From NCBI GenBank assembly GCA_900545125.1, contig UQXS01000081.1, forward strand, positions 1-9,835: a DNA stretch of 9,835 bases, given 5' to 3'. A program made the position numbers and the translations under genes. The stretch's first letter is position 1, and each line of letters starts with the position of its first letter. The DNA is from an uncultured Ruminococcus sp. (GTDB lineage: Bacteria > Bacillota > Clostridia > Oscillospirales > Ruminococcaceae). This document shows, piece by piece, positions 1-6,691 of the stretch. The notes under the pieces are model-generated. The model did not search any database. It was not told where the DNA came from and saw only the letters and a list, made by a program, of their open reading frames with translations.

Positions 1-65
1 TTTCTGATATAAACGGTTCTACCAAAAAAGGACGCATACACATTAATCTTTGTAAATTTATTTAG
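1..65 (+). CDS. C-terminal end of an S4-domain RNA-binding protein (YlmH-like), partial
   Basis: An open frame runs from the left edge to a TAG stop at 63-65 and encodes SDINGSTKKGRIHINLCKFI as its last 20 residues. The 'TKKGRI.I' pattern followed by a short basic/hydrophobic tail resembles the C-terminus of S4-domain proteins of the YlmH family. The position fits as well: ylmH commonly lies directly before divIVA and ileS in Firmicutes. The stop codon overlaps the Shine-Dalgarno of divIVA (AGAGGTG, 64-70), suggesting tight coupling of the two genes. The fragment is very short, so the family call rests on this tail plus gene order. The rest of the gene is outside the window. Confidence 0.62.
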   Translation, partial: SDINGSTKKGRIHINLCKFI

Positions 66-77
66 AGGTGAATTATA

Positions 78-626
78 ATGATAACTTCAAAAGACGTGAG
101 AAATAAAAGATTTGAAAAGGCTGCTTTTGGCTATAAACAGGAGGAAATCGACGAATTTCTTTCCCAGCTTGAGGCTGAGCTGGACGAAATGGAAAGAGAA
201 CGCATGGAATCCAACAACAAGATTCAGGTTCTTGCCGACAAAGTCCGTGAATATATGAGGGATGAGGACGCTCTTAAAGACGCTCTTCTCGGCGCTCAGA
301 AACAGGGTCATCAGGTTATAAACGAGGCTAACGAAAAGGCTGAGCAGATCATTGAAGAGGCAAAGGCAAAGGCAGCAGAACTGGAAGATGAGGCTGTTCG
401 TCAGCACGCAGAGGCTATGGAGCGTAACCGTGAGGAAATCGCAAAGGAAAAGGAAGCTCTCATTGAAGCACAGCAGCAGGTCGCAGATTTTAAGAAGAGC
501 CTGTTCGATATGTACAAAACTCACCTTGAACTTATCTCTTCTATGCCTGAAACTTTTGAAGAGGCAACCGGTTCTGCCCAGACAGCAGAGCAGATCGCCG
601 CTGCTGTAACATCAGAAGAACTCTGA
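78..626 (+). CDS. divIVA: DivIVA-family cell division / pole-organising protein
   Basis: This 182-residue protein begins with the DivIVA N-terminal signature: a hydrophobic start, then 'RFEKAAFGY' (residues 11-19) and 'EEIDEFL' (22-28). From about residue 29 to 155 it is a charged, heptad-like coiled coil rich in E, K, A and Q, and it ends in an Ala/Glu-rich tail. Proteins of this family assemble as coiled-coil oligomers at curved membranes (poles and septa) and recruit division or cell-wall partners. In the alignment with Bacillus subtilis DivIVA, the Phe-Arg pair that contacts the membrane appears here as Ala16-Phe17, so the aromatic residue is kept one position over but the Arg is missing. 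The ATG has a good ribosome binding site (AGAGGTG, 64-70, spacing 7). It lies between a ylmH-like end and ileS, the usual Firmicute order. Confidence 0.9.
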   Translation: MITSKDVRNKRFEKAAFGYKQEEIDEFLSQLEAELDEMERERMESNNKIQVLADKVREYMRDEDALKDALLGAQKQGHQVINEANEKAEQIIEEAKAKAAELEDEAVRQHAEAMERNREEIAKEKEALIEAQQQVADFKKSLFDMYKTHLELISSMPETFEEATGSAQTAEQIAAAVTSEEL

Positions 627-633
627 GAAATCA

Positions 634-676
634 GACCGCATAAAACGGCTGACTGCTGTCTGTCCGGACTGCGGTC
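634..676 (+). promoter_or_regulatory. Imperfect hairpin in the divIVA-ileS leader
   Basis: GACCGCA (634-640) can pair with TGCGGTC (670-676). Inside the loop, CGG (646-648) can pair with CCG (664-666), and GAC (651-653) with GTC (658-660). No T-run follows, so it is not a Rho-independent terminator. The conserved T-box antiterminator sequence, expected before ileS in many Firmicutes, is not visible here. It could be an RNA-stability or processing element, or it could be incidental. Confidence 0.35.
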
Positions 677-705
677 AGATACATAAATTATACGAAATAC
701 ACGTG

Positions 706-740
706 AAAGGAGGATCTTCCTTCCGGGGAAGACCGAAATT
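706..740 (+). promoter_or_regulatory. ileS ribosome binding site with a hairpin between Shine-Dalgarno and start
   Basis: A near-perfect Shine-Dalgarno, AAAGGAGG (706-713), lies 27 bases before the only credible start, ATG 741, which is far too distant for normal use. Between them TCTTCC (715-720) pairs with GGAAGA (727-732) around a 6-base loop. GG (712-713) can extend the stem with CC (733-734) across a bulged A714. If the 715-732 stem forms, the effective spacing becomes about 9 bases, which is optimal. If the stem extends, it partly covers the Shine-Dalgarno. The pairing is visible; its role in initiation is inferred. Confidence 0.6.
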
Positions 741-3512
741 ATGGCACAGGATTACAATAATACGCTTAATTTACCTAAGACAGATTTTCCGATGCGTGGA
801 AATCTGCCGAAAAGAGAACCTGAAACTCTTGAAAAATGGGAAAAAGAAAAACTTTACTACAAAATGATCGAGAAGAATAAGGGGAAAAAATCCTATATTC
901 TTCATGACGGCCCTCCGTATGCAAACGGAGAGATCCACCTTGGTACGGCTCTTAACAAGACCCTCAAGGATTTTATAGTTAAATACAAAAATATGAGCGG
1001 ATTCTGTGCTCCCTATGTTCCCGGCTGGGATACCCACGGTCTGCCTATCGAGCTTAAAGCTATGAAGGCTATCGGCGTTGAGAACGGCGCAATTCCGCCC
1101 GTTGAACTGAGAAAGCACTGCCATGATTTCGCAATGAGCCATGTGGCAAATCAGATGAAACAGTTCAAGAGACTCGGTACGCTCGGCGACTACGACTATC
1201 CCTATCTTACTCTCCGTCCCGCCTATGAGGCAAGACAGGTCGAGGTATTCGGAGAAATGGCTAAAAAAGGCTATATGTACAAGGGTCTTAAACCGGTCTA
1301 CTGGTGCCCCGACTGCAATACGGCTCTTGCCGAAGCTGAGATTGAATACTCCAATGATCCCTGCTACTCGATCTATGTGAAGTTCAATGTTACAGATGAT
1401 AAGGGAATCTTCGCAGGAATGGGTCTTGACCTTTCAAAAGTGTATTTCGTTATCTGGACGACAACTACCTGGACTATCCCCGGAAATCTGGCTGTCTGCC
1501 TCGGCCCTGAATACAATTATACTCTTGTTAATGTGGGCGATGAGTATTATGTCATGGCCGAAGAACTTGTAAAGACTACCATGGAAACAGCCGGAATCAC
1601 CGACTATACCACAACAGGTATCTTTACGGGCGCAGAACTGGAGGGAATGAAAACAAAACATCCCCTTTATGACCGTCCGTCGCCGATTATCGTGGGAGAT
1701 CATGTTACTCTTGAAAGCGGTACGGGATGCGTTCATACCGCTCCCGGCTACGGCGTCGAGGACTTCGAGGTCTGCAAGAATTACGACGATATCGGAATTC
1801 TTGTCTGCGTTGACGCAAAGGGCAGGCAGACTGCCGAGGCAGGAGAATTCGAGGGCATGGATACCGACGAGGCTAACAAGGCTATCGCTGCAAAACTTAC
1901 CGAAGTCGGAGCAATGCTCGCTACACAGAAGATAGTCCACCAGTATCCTCACTGCTGGCGCTGCAACAGCCCGATAATTTATCGTGCCACAGAACAGTGG
2001 TTCTGTTCTGTAAACGGCTTCAAGGATGAGGCTATAAGGGCTATCGAGGAAGTTCAGTGGATCCCAGAATGGGGCGAAGACCGCATCAAGGGTATGGTTC
2101 GTGACCGTTCAGACTGGTGCATCTCCCGTCAGAGAACATGGGGCGTTCCGATTCCGGTTATCTACTGCAGGGACTGCGGCAAGCCGATATATACCGATGA
2201 GACTATCAAGGCAATTGCCGATCTCTTCCGCAAAGAAGGTTCTGATGCATGGTGGATAAAAGAACCTTCCGAGTTCATCCCTGCAAGTGTGAAGTGCGAG
2301 TGCGGATGCGGTGAATTTACAAAAGAATACGACATCATGGACGTTTGGTTCGACAGCGGAGTTTCCCACACGTCCGTAATGGATGATTTCGACAGCCTGA
2401 CCTGGCCTGCTGATCTTTACCTTGAGGGCGCAGATCAGTACAGAGGATGGTTCCAGTCATCGCTGCTCACATCTGTTGTTTATAAGGGAAAAGCCCCCTA
2501 TAAGGCTGTCTGCACTCATGGCTGGGTAGTTGACGGAGAGGGCAAGACAATGCACAAATCACTCGGCAACGGCATTGATCCCAGTGAGATCACAGATCAG
2601 TACGGCGCAGATATTCTCCGTCTCTGGGTGGCTTCTTCCGATTATCACTCTGATATCAGAATTTCAAAGCCGATTCTCAGTCAGCTCTCCGACGCTTACA
2701 AGAAGATCAGAAACACGGCAAGATTCATTCTCGGTAATCTTGGCAACGGCAAGGGATTTGCTCCCGACTCCGACAGCGTTTCCGATGATAAGCTCACGGA
2801 GCTTGACAAATGGGCACTCATGCGCCTTGATTCCCTTATCGACAAGGTAAATGAGGGATACAACGCTTTTGACTTCCATATCGCATTTCATGCAATCCAC
2901 AACTTCTGCGTAATTGATATGTCCAATTTCTATCTTGATATAATTAAGGACAGACTCTATTGCGAAAAAGAAGATTCGGAAATCAGACGTTCCGCACAAA
3001 CGGCTATGTATCGCATTCTCAGCGCTGTTGCAAGACTTGCAGCTCCGATTATTTCTTTCACTGCCGAGGAAATCTGGCAGTTTATGCCCCACACAGCTTC
3101 TGATGATACGGAAAGTGTGTTCCTGAACCAGATGCCGGAGAAGTCCGGAATTCAGTTTGATGCGGAATTTGCCGATAAGTGGAATTTCCTCTATTCTGCC
3201 CGTGAACAGGCAAATAAGGTTCTGGAAGAAGCAAGAAATGCAAAGACTATCGGTAAATCGCTTGAGGCAAAAATTGTGGTAAAGAGCAGCAGCGAGGATT
3301 ATGAAAAGTATTCCGCTCTTGCAGATCAGCTTCAGGAAGTACTGATAGTTTCAGGAATCGAAGTTGAAAAATCCGATGGTGAAACGACATTTGAGGTCGC
3401 AAAGGCTGACGGCGAAAAGTGCGAAAGATGCTGGTGCTACTCCAGATACGTCGGCACAAATCATACACATCCTACGCTCTGCGAAAGATGTGCAGTTGTT
3501 ATTGAAGCATAA
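741..3512 (+). CDS. ileS: Isoleucine--tRNA ligase (IleRS)
   Basis: The 923-residue product is a full-length class I aminoacyl-tRNA synthetase that charges tRNA-Ile in the cytoplasm. The start 'MAQDYNNTLNLPKTDFPM' is typical of Firmicute IleRS and fixes ATG 741. PPYANG (58-63) precedes the HIGH-equivalent HLGT (66-69). The CP1 editing domain carries the Thr-rich WTTTTW stretch (239-244) and HTAPGYGVEDF (332-342, with the editing Asp at 341). Cys pairs C189/C192 (WCPDC) and C405/C408 (CWRC) look like zinc ligands. The KMSKS loop reads TMHKS (603-607), keeping the second Lys. The anticodon-binding helical domain follows, and a C-terminal zinc finger uses C894, C897, C914 and C917. Length matches the bacterial type (about 920). 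No T-box is seen upstream; the leader has unusual structure instead. Confidence 0.98.
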   Translation: MAQDYNNTLNLPKTDFPMRGNLPKREPETLEKWEKEKLYYKMIEKNKGKKSYILHDGPPYANGEIHLGTALNKTLKDFIVKYKNMSGFCAPYVPGWDTHGLPIELKAMKAIGVENGAIPPVELRKHCHDFAMSHVANQMKQFKRLGTLGDYDYPYLTLRPAYEARQVEVFGEMAKKGYMYKGLKPVYWCPDCNTALAEAEIEYSNDPCYSIYVKFNVTDDKGIFAGMGLDLSKVYFVIWTTTTWTIPGNLAVCLGPEYNYTLVNVGDEYYVMAEELVKTTMETAGITDYTTTGIFTGAELEGMKTKHPLYDRPSPIIVGDHVTLESGTGCVHTAPGYGVEDFEVCKNYDDIGILVCVDAKGRQTAEAGEFEGMDTDEANKAIAAKLTEVGAMLATQKIVHQYPHCWRCNSPIIYRATEQWFCSVNGFKDEAIRAIEEVQWIPEWGEDRIKGMVRDRSDWCISRQRTWGVPIPVIYCRDCGKPIYTDETIKAIADLFRKEGSDAWWIKEPSEFIPASVKCECGCGEFTKEYDIMDVWFDSGVSHTSVMDDFDSLTWPADLYLEGADQYRGWFQSSLLTSVVYKGKAPYKAVCTHGWVVDGEGKTMHKSLGNGIDPSEITDQYGADILRLWVASSDYHSDIRISKPILSQLSDAYKKIRNTARFILGNLGNGKGFAPDSDSVSDDKLTELDKWALMRLDSLIDKVNEGYNAFDFHIAFHAIHNFCVIDMSNFYLDIIKDRLYCEKEDSEIRRSAQTAMYRILSAVARLAAPIISFTAEEIWQFMPHTASDDTESVFLNQMPEKSGIQFDAEFADKWNFLYSAREQANKVLEEARNAKTIGKSLEAKIVVKSSSEDYEKYSALADQLQEVLIVSGIEVEKSDGETTFEVAKADGEKCERCWCYSRYVGTNHTHPTLCERCAVVIEA

Positions 3513-3522
3513 TTAGGATTAT

Positions 3523-3552
3523 ATTGCCTGCTGTCTGAAGGCAGCAGGCAAT
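3523..3552 (+). promoter_or_regulatory. Intercistronic hairpin between ileS and lspA
   Basis: ATTGCCTGCTG (3523-3533) is exactly complementary to CAGCAGGCAAT (3542-3552), giving an 11-bp perfect stem with an 8-base loop. The following bases (TGCTTGAAAGG) contain no T-run, and neither does the other strand, so it does not look like an intrinsic terminator. It ends 6 bases before the lspA Shine-Dalgarno. It may protect the 3' end of the ileS message, mark a processing site, or tune lspA translation; these roles are inferred. Confidence 0.7.
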
Positions 3553-3558
3553 TGCTTG

Positions 3559-3564
3559 AAAGGA
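3559..3564 (+). promoter_or_regulatory. Shine-Dalgarno that decides the lspA start
   Basis: AAAGGA (3559-3564) lies 8 bases before GTG 3573. The upstream in-frame TTG at 3552 has no such site, and its first base is the last base of the intercistronic hairpin. The GTG is therefore the better start. Confidence 0.7.
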
Positions 3565-3572
3565 TAATTTTT

Positions 3573-4079
3573 GTGGCTATACTGCTTGTTGCAATGATAA
3601 TCGTTCTTATCGCAGCCGATCAGATCATAAAATTCTGGGCTGTGAATTCCCTTGAACCGATAGGAAGCATGGACTTTATTCGTTTCGGTGATCTGGAAAT
3701 ATTCGACCTGACTTATCTCGAAAACAAAGGTGCGATTTTCGGAAGCATGGCAGGTCAAAGGTGGTTTCTTGTCGGGTTTACATCACTTGTCATTGCCGCC
3801 GGAATATTTGTGCTTTTCCGCTATATGAAGCGCTCAAAGCTTCTTAGTACGGCTATCGCACTCTTCATTGCCGGTGGGATAGGAAATCTTATCGACCGTA
3901 TCCGTTTCGGTTATGTGGTAGATATGTTTGAGGTTAAGCTGTTTAAGTTCGCTATTTTCAATTTTGCCGATATCTGCGTGACTTTTGCATTTATTATGGT
4001 TCTGATATATGCTGTTTTTATCGACCCGAAAATTGAAAAAAAACTCAGGGCAGAGAAAGAGGCAGGAACACATGAGTGA
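3573..4079 (+). CDS. lspA: Lipoprotein signal peptidase (signal peptidase II)
   Basis: This predicted integral membrane aspartyl protease removes signal peptides from diacylglyceryl-modified prolipoproteins. From GTG 3573 the product is 168 residues, normal for LspA. Four hydrophobic segments are seen (about 1-15, 62-82, 91-108 and 132-150). DQIIK (16-20) and NKGAIFG (51-57) match family boxes, as does GGIGNLIDR..FGYVVD (101-117). FNFAD (129-133) supplies the second catalytic Asp, giving the dyad D117 and D133. A longer frame starting at TTG 3552 would add seven residues but lacks a ribosome binding site. The gene overlaps the next one by 8 bases, so the two are probably translationally coupled. 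Its substrates would include the lipoprotein encoded at 7725-8738. Confidence 0.95.
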   Translation: MAILLVAMIIVLIAADQIIKFWAVNSLEPIGSMDFIRFGDLEIFDLTYLENKGAIFGSMAGQRWFLVGFTSLVIAAGIFVLFRYMKRSKLLSTAIALFIAGGIGNLIDRIRFGYVVDMFEVKLFKFAIFNFADICVTFAFIMVLIYAVFIDPKIEKKLRAEKEAGTHE

Positions 4080-4986
4080 ATCTATAACTCTTACTGCCTC
4101 CCCAAACGATGTTCAAATGCGTATTGACAAGTATATTTCGGACAATATTGCGGAACTTACACGCTCTGCTGTTCAAAAATTGTGCGATTCCGGAGAAATT
4201 CTGGTAAACGGCAGGATATCAGCAAAAAATTACAGGATGCATACCGGAGATACGGTCTGCTTCACGATCCCCGATCCGCAGCCTATGGATGCCGTTCCGG
4301 AAAATATTCCGCTTGATATAGTATACGAGGACAGCGATCTTCTTGTGGTCAACAAGCCAAAGGGAATGGTGGTGCATCCGGCACACGGAAACTACAGCGG
4401 AACGCTTGTCAATGCTCTCCTTTATCACTGCGGAGAAAGTCTGTCCGGAATAAACGGCGTGATTCGTCCGGGAATCGTTCACCGGATAGACAAAAATACA
4501 AGCGGACTGCTCATCGTTGCCAAGAACGATGCTTCTCACCTGAAACTTGCGGAGCAGATAAAGGCTCACAGCTTTACACGTGAGTACGAGGCAGTGGCAT
4601 CCGGATATTTTAAGCAAACATCCGGAACCGTTGATGCTCCTATCGGTCGTCACAAGACCGATCGCAAGAAAATGTGCGTAACGCCTGAGAATTCACGGAA
4701 TGCCGTTACTCACTACGAAGTTCTGCACCAGTTCGGCGGATATGCTCACGTCCGGCTGAGACTGGAAACCGGACGTACTCATCAGATACGTGTGCATCTT
4801 GCATATATCGGTCATCCAGTGCTCGGTGACGACGTTTACGGAAAGCCGTACAAAGGAATCGACGGACAATGTCTTCATGCACGGAAAATCGGATTTATCC
4901 ACCCGTCAACTGGAGAGTATATGGAGTTTGTCAGCCCTCTGCCGGATTATTTCGCCGGAGTGCTCAGCCGGCTCGAAAAAACATGA
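4072..4986 (+). CDS. rluD: RluA/RluD-family rRNA pseudouridine synthase
   Basis: The 304-residue protein has an N-terminal S4 RNA-binding domain ('MRIDKYI' at 16-22 to about residue 65). The pseudouridine synthase catalytic domain follows, with VVNKPKGMVVHP (92-103) and the active-site box HRIDKNTSGLL (137-147), whose D140 is the expected nucleophile. RTHQIRVHL (235-243) and GHPVLGDDVYG (247-257) are also family boxes. Such enzymes isomerise specific uridines, usually in 23S rRNA. Several RluA-family paralogues share this layout, so the exact target is not certain. A longer in-frame reading from 4009 lies inside lspA and is rejected; ATG 4072 has AAAGAGG (4056-4062) nine bases upstream. The ATGAGTGA overlap with the lspA stop suggests coupling. 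The lspA-rluD pair is common in bacteria. Confidence 0.93.
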   Translation: MSESITLTASPNDVQMRIDKYISDNIAELTRSAVQKLCDSGEILVNGRISAKNYRMHTGDTVCFTIPDPQPMDAVPENIPLDIVYEDSDLLVVNKPKGMVVHPAHGNYSGTLVNALLYHCGESLSGINGVIRPGIVHRIDKNTSGLLIVAKNDASHLKLAEQIKAHSFTREYEAVASGYFKQTSGTVDAPIGRHKTDRKKMCVTPENSRNAVTHYEVLHQFGGYAHVRLRLETGRTHQIRVHLAYIGHPVLGDDVYGKPYKGIDGQCLHARKIGFIHPSTGEYMEFVSPLPDYFAGVLSRLEKT

Positions 4987-4992
4987 GGAGGT
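4986..4992 (+). promoter_or_regulatory. Shine-Dalgarno that decides the HAD-gene start
   Basis: AGGAGGT (4986-4992) is seven bases before ATG 5000, and its first base is the last base of the preceding TGA stop. The same frame stays open back to 4790, but that stretch lies inside the synthase gene, and the protein family begins at the residues encoded from 5000. Confidence 0.85.
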
Positions 4993-4999
4993 ACACATT

Positions 5000-5830
5000 A
5001 TGTTCAACGATATAAGCAAGGTGGTTCTGCTCAGCGATATGGACGGCACTCTGCTTAATTCAAAAAAGCAGATCTCCGATTGTGACAGGGCGGCAATTGA
5101 ACGTTTTATCTCACACGGTGGAAAATTTACCGTGGCTACAGGCAGAACGATACAGGCTTTTGAACAGTATACCCGCCTTATTGATCTGAAAATTCCCGTG
5201 ATTATGTACAACGGTGCGGCTATCCACGATTATTTGGCAGGAAAAACGGTTTTTACTCATCCTCTCCCTGACTGCGCCAAGGATGCGGCTGTTGAAATTC
5301 TTGACATGATGCCGGATATCGGCGGCGAAGTCCTGAAAACGGACGGAACTTACGTGTTCAGCAATACGGAATATCAGCAGCTTCATACAAAGCTGTGCAA
5401 TATCCTGCCTTTCTACAGGGAACTTCGGGAAATAGCCGACGGAGGCTGGCTGAAAGTCCTTTTTGCACTTGCACCGGAGGATATTCCGTTTCTTGAAGTG
5501 CTCATAAAACAAAAAGGATTCGACAGGCAATTCGATTTCGTGAGATCGGCAGAGATCTTCCTTGAAATGCTCCCGAAAGGCGTAAGCAAGGGCTCGGCTC
5601 TGAAAGAATACAGGAATCTGCCGGGCATGGAAAATATGACTTTTGTCGCTGTCGGCGATTTCGACAACGATATCGAAATGATTCGTGAGGCAGATCTGGG
5701 CGTGTGTCCCGCAAATGCCGAAGAATCTGTCAGGGCTGAATCGGATATGGTTCTCAGCCGGACAAACGATCAGGGAGCTATTGCCGAACTGATAGACTAC
5801 ATAGTTAATAAATGCGGTGCAAGCCGTTAA
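5000..5830 (+). CDS. Cof-type HAD-superfamily phosphatase
   Basis: The 276-residue product carries the HAD motifs in order: LSDMDGT (11-17) with nucleophile D13 and acid/base D15, the VATGRT segment (45-50) with T47, K197 in 'GVSKGSAL', and GDFDND (219-224) for magnesium binding. A large cap insert lies between motif II and the Lys motif, and the length is about 270, as in the IIB (Cof) subfamily. Members are cytoplasmic and hydrolyse sugar phosphates, flavin mononucleotide, pyridoxal phosphate or similar small phosphates; the substrate cannot be read from sequence. It follows rluD after 13 bases and precedes transketolase by 17, so cotranscription is likely. A role in sugar-phosphate housekeeping beside transketolase is only an inference from position. 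Confidence 0.92.
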   Translation: MFNDISKVVLLSDMDGTLLNSKKQISDCDRAAIERFISHGGKFTVATGRTIQAFEQYTRLIDLKIPVIMYNGAAIHDYLAGKTVFTHPLPDCAKDAAVEILDMMPDIGGEVLKTDGTYVFSNTEYQQLHTKLCNILPFYRELREIADGGWLKVLFALAPEDIPFLEVLIKQKGFDRQFDFVRSAEIFLEMLPKGVSKGSALKEYRNLPGMENMTFVAVGDFDNDIEMIREADLGVCPANAEESVRAESDMVLSRTNDQGAIAELIDYIVNKCGASR

Positions 5831-5837
5831 AATAAAT

Positions 5838-5843
5838 GGAGGT
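5838..5843 (+). promoter_or_regulatory. Shine-Dalgarno that decides the transketolase N-subunit start
   Basis: GGAGGT (5838-5843) lies just before ATG 5848, with 5 bases after the GGAGG core. An in-frame ATG at 5836 is immediately upstream of this site and has only A-rich sequence before it, so 5848 is the better start. Confidence 0.75.
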
Positions 5844-5847
5844 TTTT

Positions 5848-6687
5848 ATGGACGCATCTTTAAAAAAGAATTTGCAGAAGATCGCCTGCAAGGTCAGAAT
5901 GGGCGTTATTGAAGGGACTTATAACGCTAAATCCGGTCATCCGGGCGGTTCTCTGTCAATCTGCGACACACTGACATATCTGTATTACAATAAAATGAAT
6001 GTGGACAGCGCAGATCCTGATGATCCCGCCAGAGATCGTCTTGTACTTTCAAAGGGACATACAGCCCCTGCCCTTTATTCCGTACTTGCGCAGAAGGGAT
6101 ATTTCGATGAAAAGGAACTGAAATCCCTCCGCCATATCGGCGCATTATTACAGGGACATCCGTGCATTCACACTCCCGGAATAGATATGTCCAGCGGTTC
6201 GCTCGGTCAGGGAATTTCTGCTGCCTGCGGTATGGCTCTTGCCGGCAAGCTGGACGGAAAATCATACAACGTTTATGCGATCCTTGGAGACGGAGAGATC
6301 GAGGAGGGACAGGTCTGGGAAGCCGCTATGTTTGCAGCACATTACGGTCTTTCAAATCTGACGGCGATCGTTGACAACAATGGTCTTCAGATCGACGGCG
6401 CTATCAATGAAGTATGTTCGCCTGAGCCTATTACAGATAAATTTGCCGCATTCGGCTGGCACGTCATCACTATGGATGCCCATGATTTCGACGATATCGA
6501 CAGAGCTTTCACAGAGGCATCTGCCGTAACTGACAAGCCTGTTGCCATTATTCAGAAAAGTGTTAAGGGCAAGGGTGTATCCTTTATGGAAAATAAGGTT
6601 GACTGGCACGGAAAAGCTCCCAACACAGAGGAGTACAATCAGGCAATGTCAGAACTTGAAGCACAATTAAACGAACTGGAGGGCTGA
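5848..6687 (+). CDS. Transketolase, N-terminal (thiamine diphosphate-binding) subunit
   Basis: The 279-residue protein corresponds to the pyrophosphate-binding half of transketolase. Visible landmarks are SGHPGGSLS (29-37, H31), SKGHTAPALY (68-77, H71), the thiamine diphosphate/magnesium motif starting at GDGE (147-150) and continuing to NN (177-178), and KGKGVSF (240-246) with DWHG (252-255). It ends where a full-length enzyme would enter its pyrimidine-binding domain. That domain is supplied by the next gene, which starts after a 4-base gap. The pair would move two-carbon units between ketose and aldose phosphates in the non-oxidative pentose phosphate pathway, linking pentose use to glycolysis. 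A separated transketolase is a normal arrangement in many anaerobic Firmicutes and archaea, not a frameshift. Confidence 0.95.
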   Translation: MDASLKKNLQKIACKVRMGVIEGTYNAKSGHPGGSLSICDTLTYLYYNKMNVDSADPDDPARDRLVLSKGHTAPALYSVLAQKGYFDEKELKSLRHIGALLQGHPCIHTPGIDMSSGSLGQGISAACGMALAGKLDGKSYNVYAILGDGEIEEGQVWEAAMFAAHYGLSNLTAIVDNNGLQIDGAINEVCSPEPITDKFAAFGWHVITMDAHDFDDIDRAFTEASAVTDKPVAIIQKSVKGKGVSFMENKVDWHGKAPNTEEYNQAMSELEAQLNELEG

Positions 6688-6691
6688 GGTC

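Noticed and set aside
627..740. T-box riboswitch or intrinsic terminator before ileS
   Set aside because: Neither the conserved T-box sequence nor a stem with a T-run is present.
3552..3572. TTG 3552 as the lspA start
   Set aside because: It begins at the closing base of the 3523-3552 hairpin, lacks a Shine-Dalgarno, and GTG 3573 has AAAGGA at spacing 8.
4009..4071. N-terminal extension of the pseudouridine synthase from ATG 4009
   Set aside because: It would overlap the lspA coding end by about 70 bases. The added Lys/Arg-rich residues are not family-like, and ATG 4072 has a good ribosome binding site.
4790..4999. 70-residue N-terminal extension of the HAD phosphatase
   Set aside because: It lies in the coding sequence of the pseudouridine synthase; the HAD fold begins just after ATG 5000, which follows AGGAGGT.
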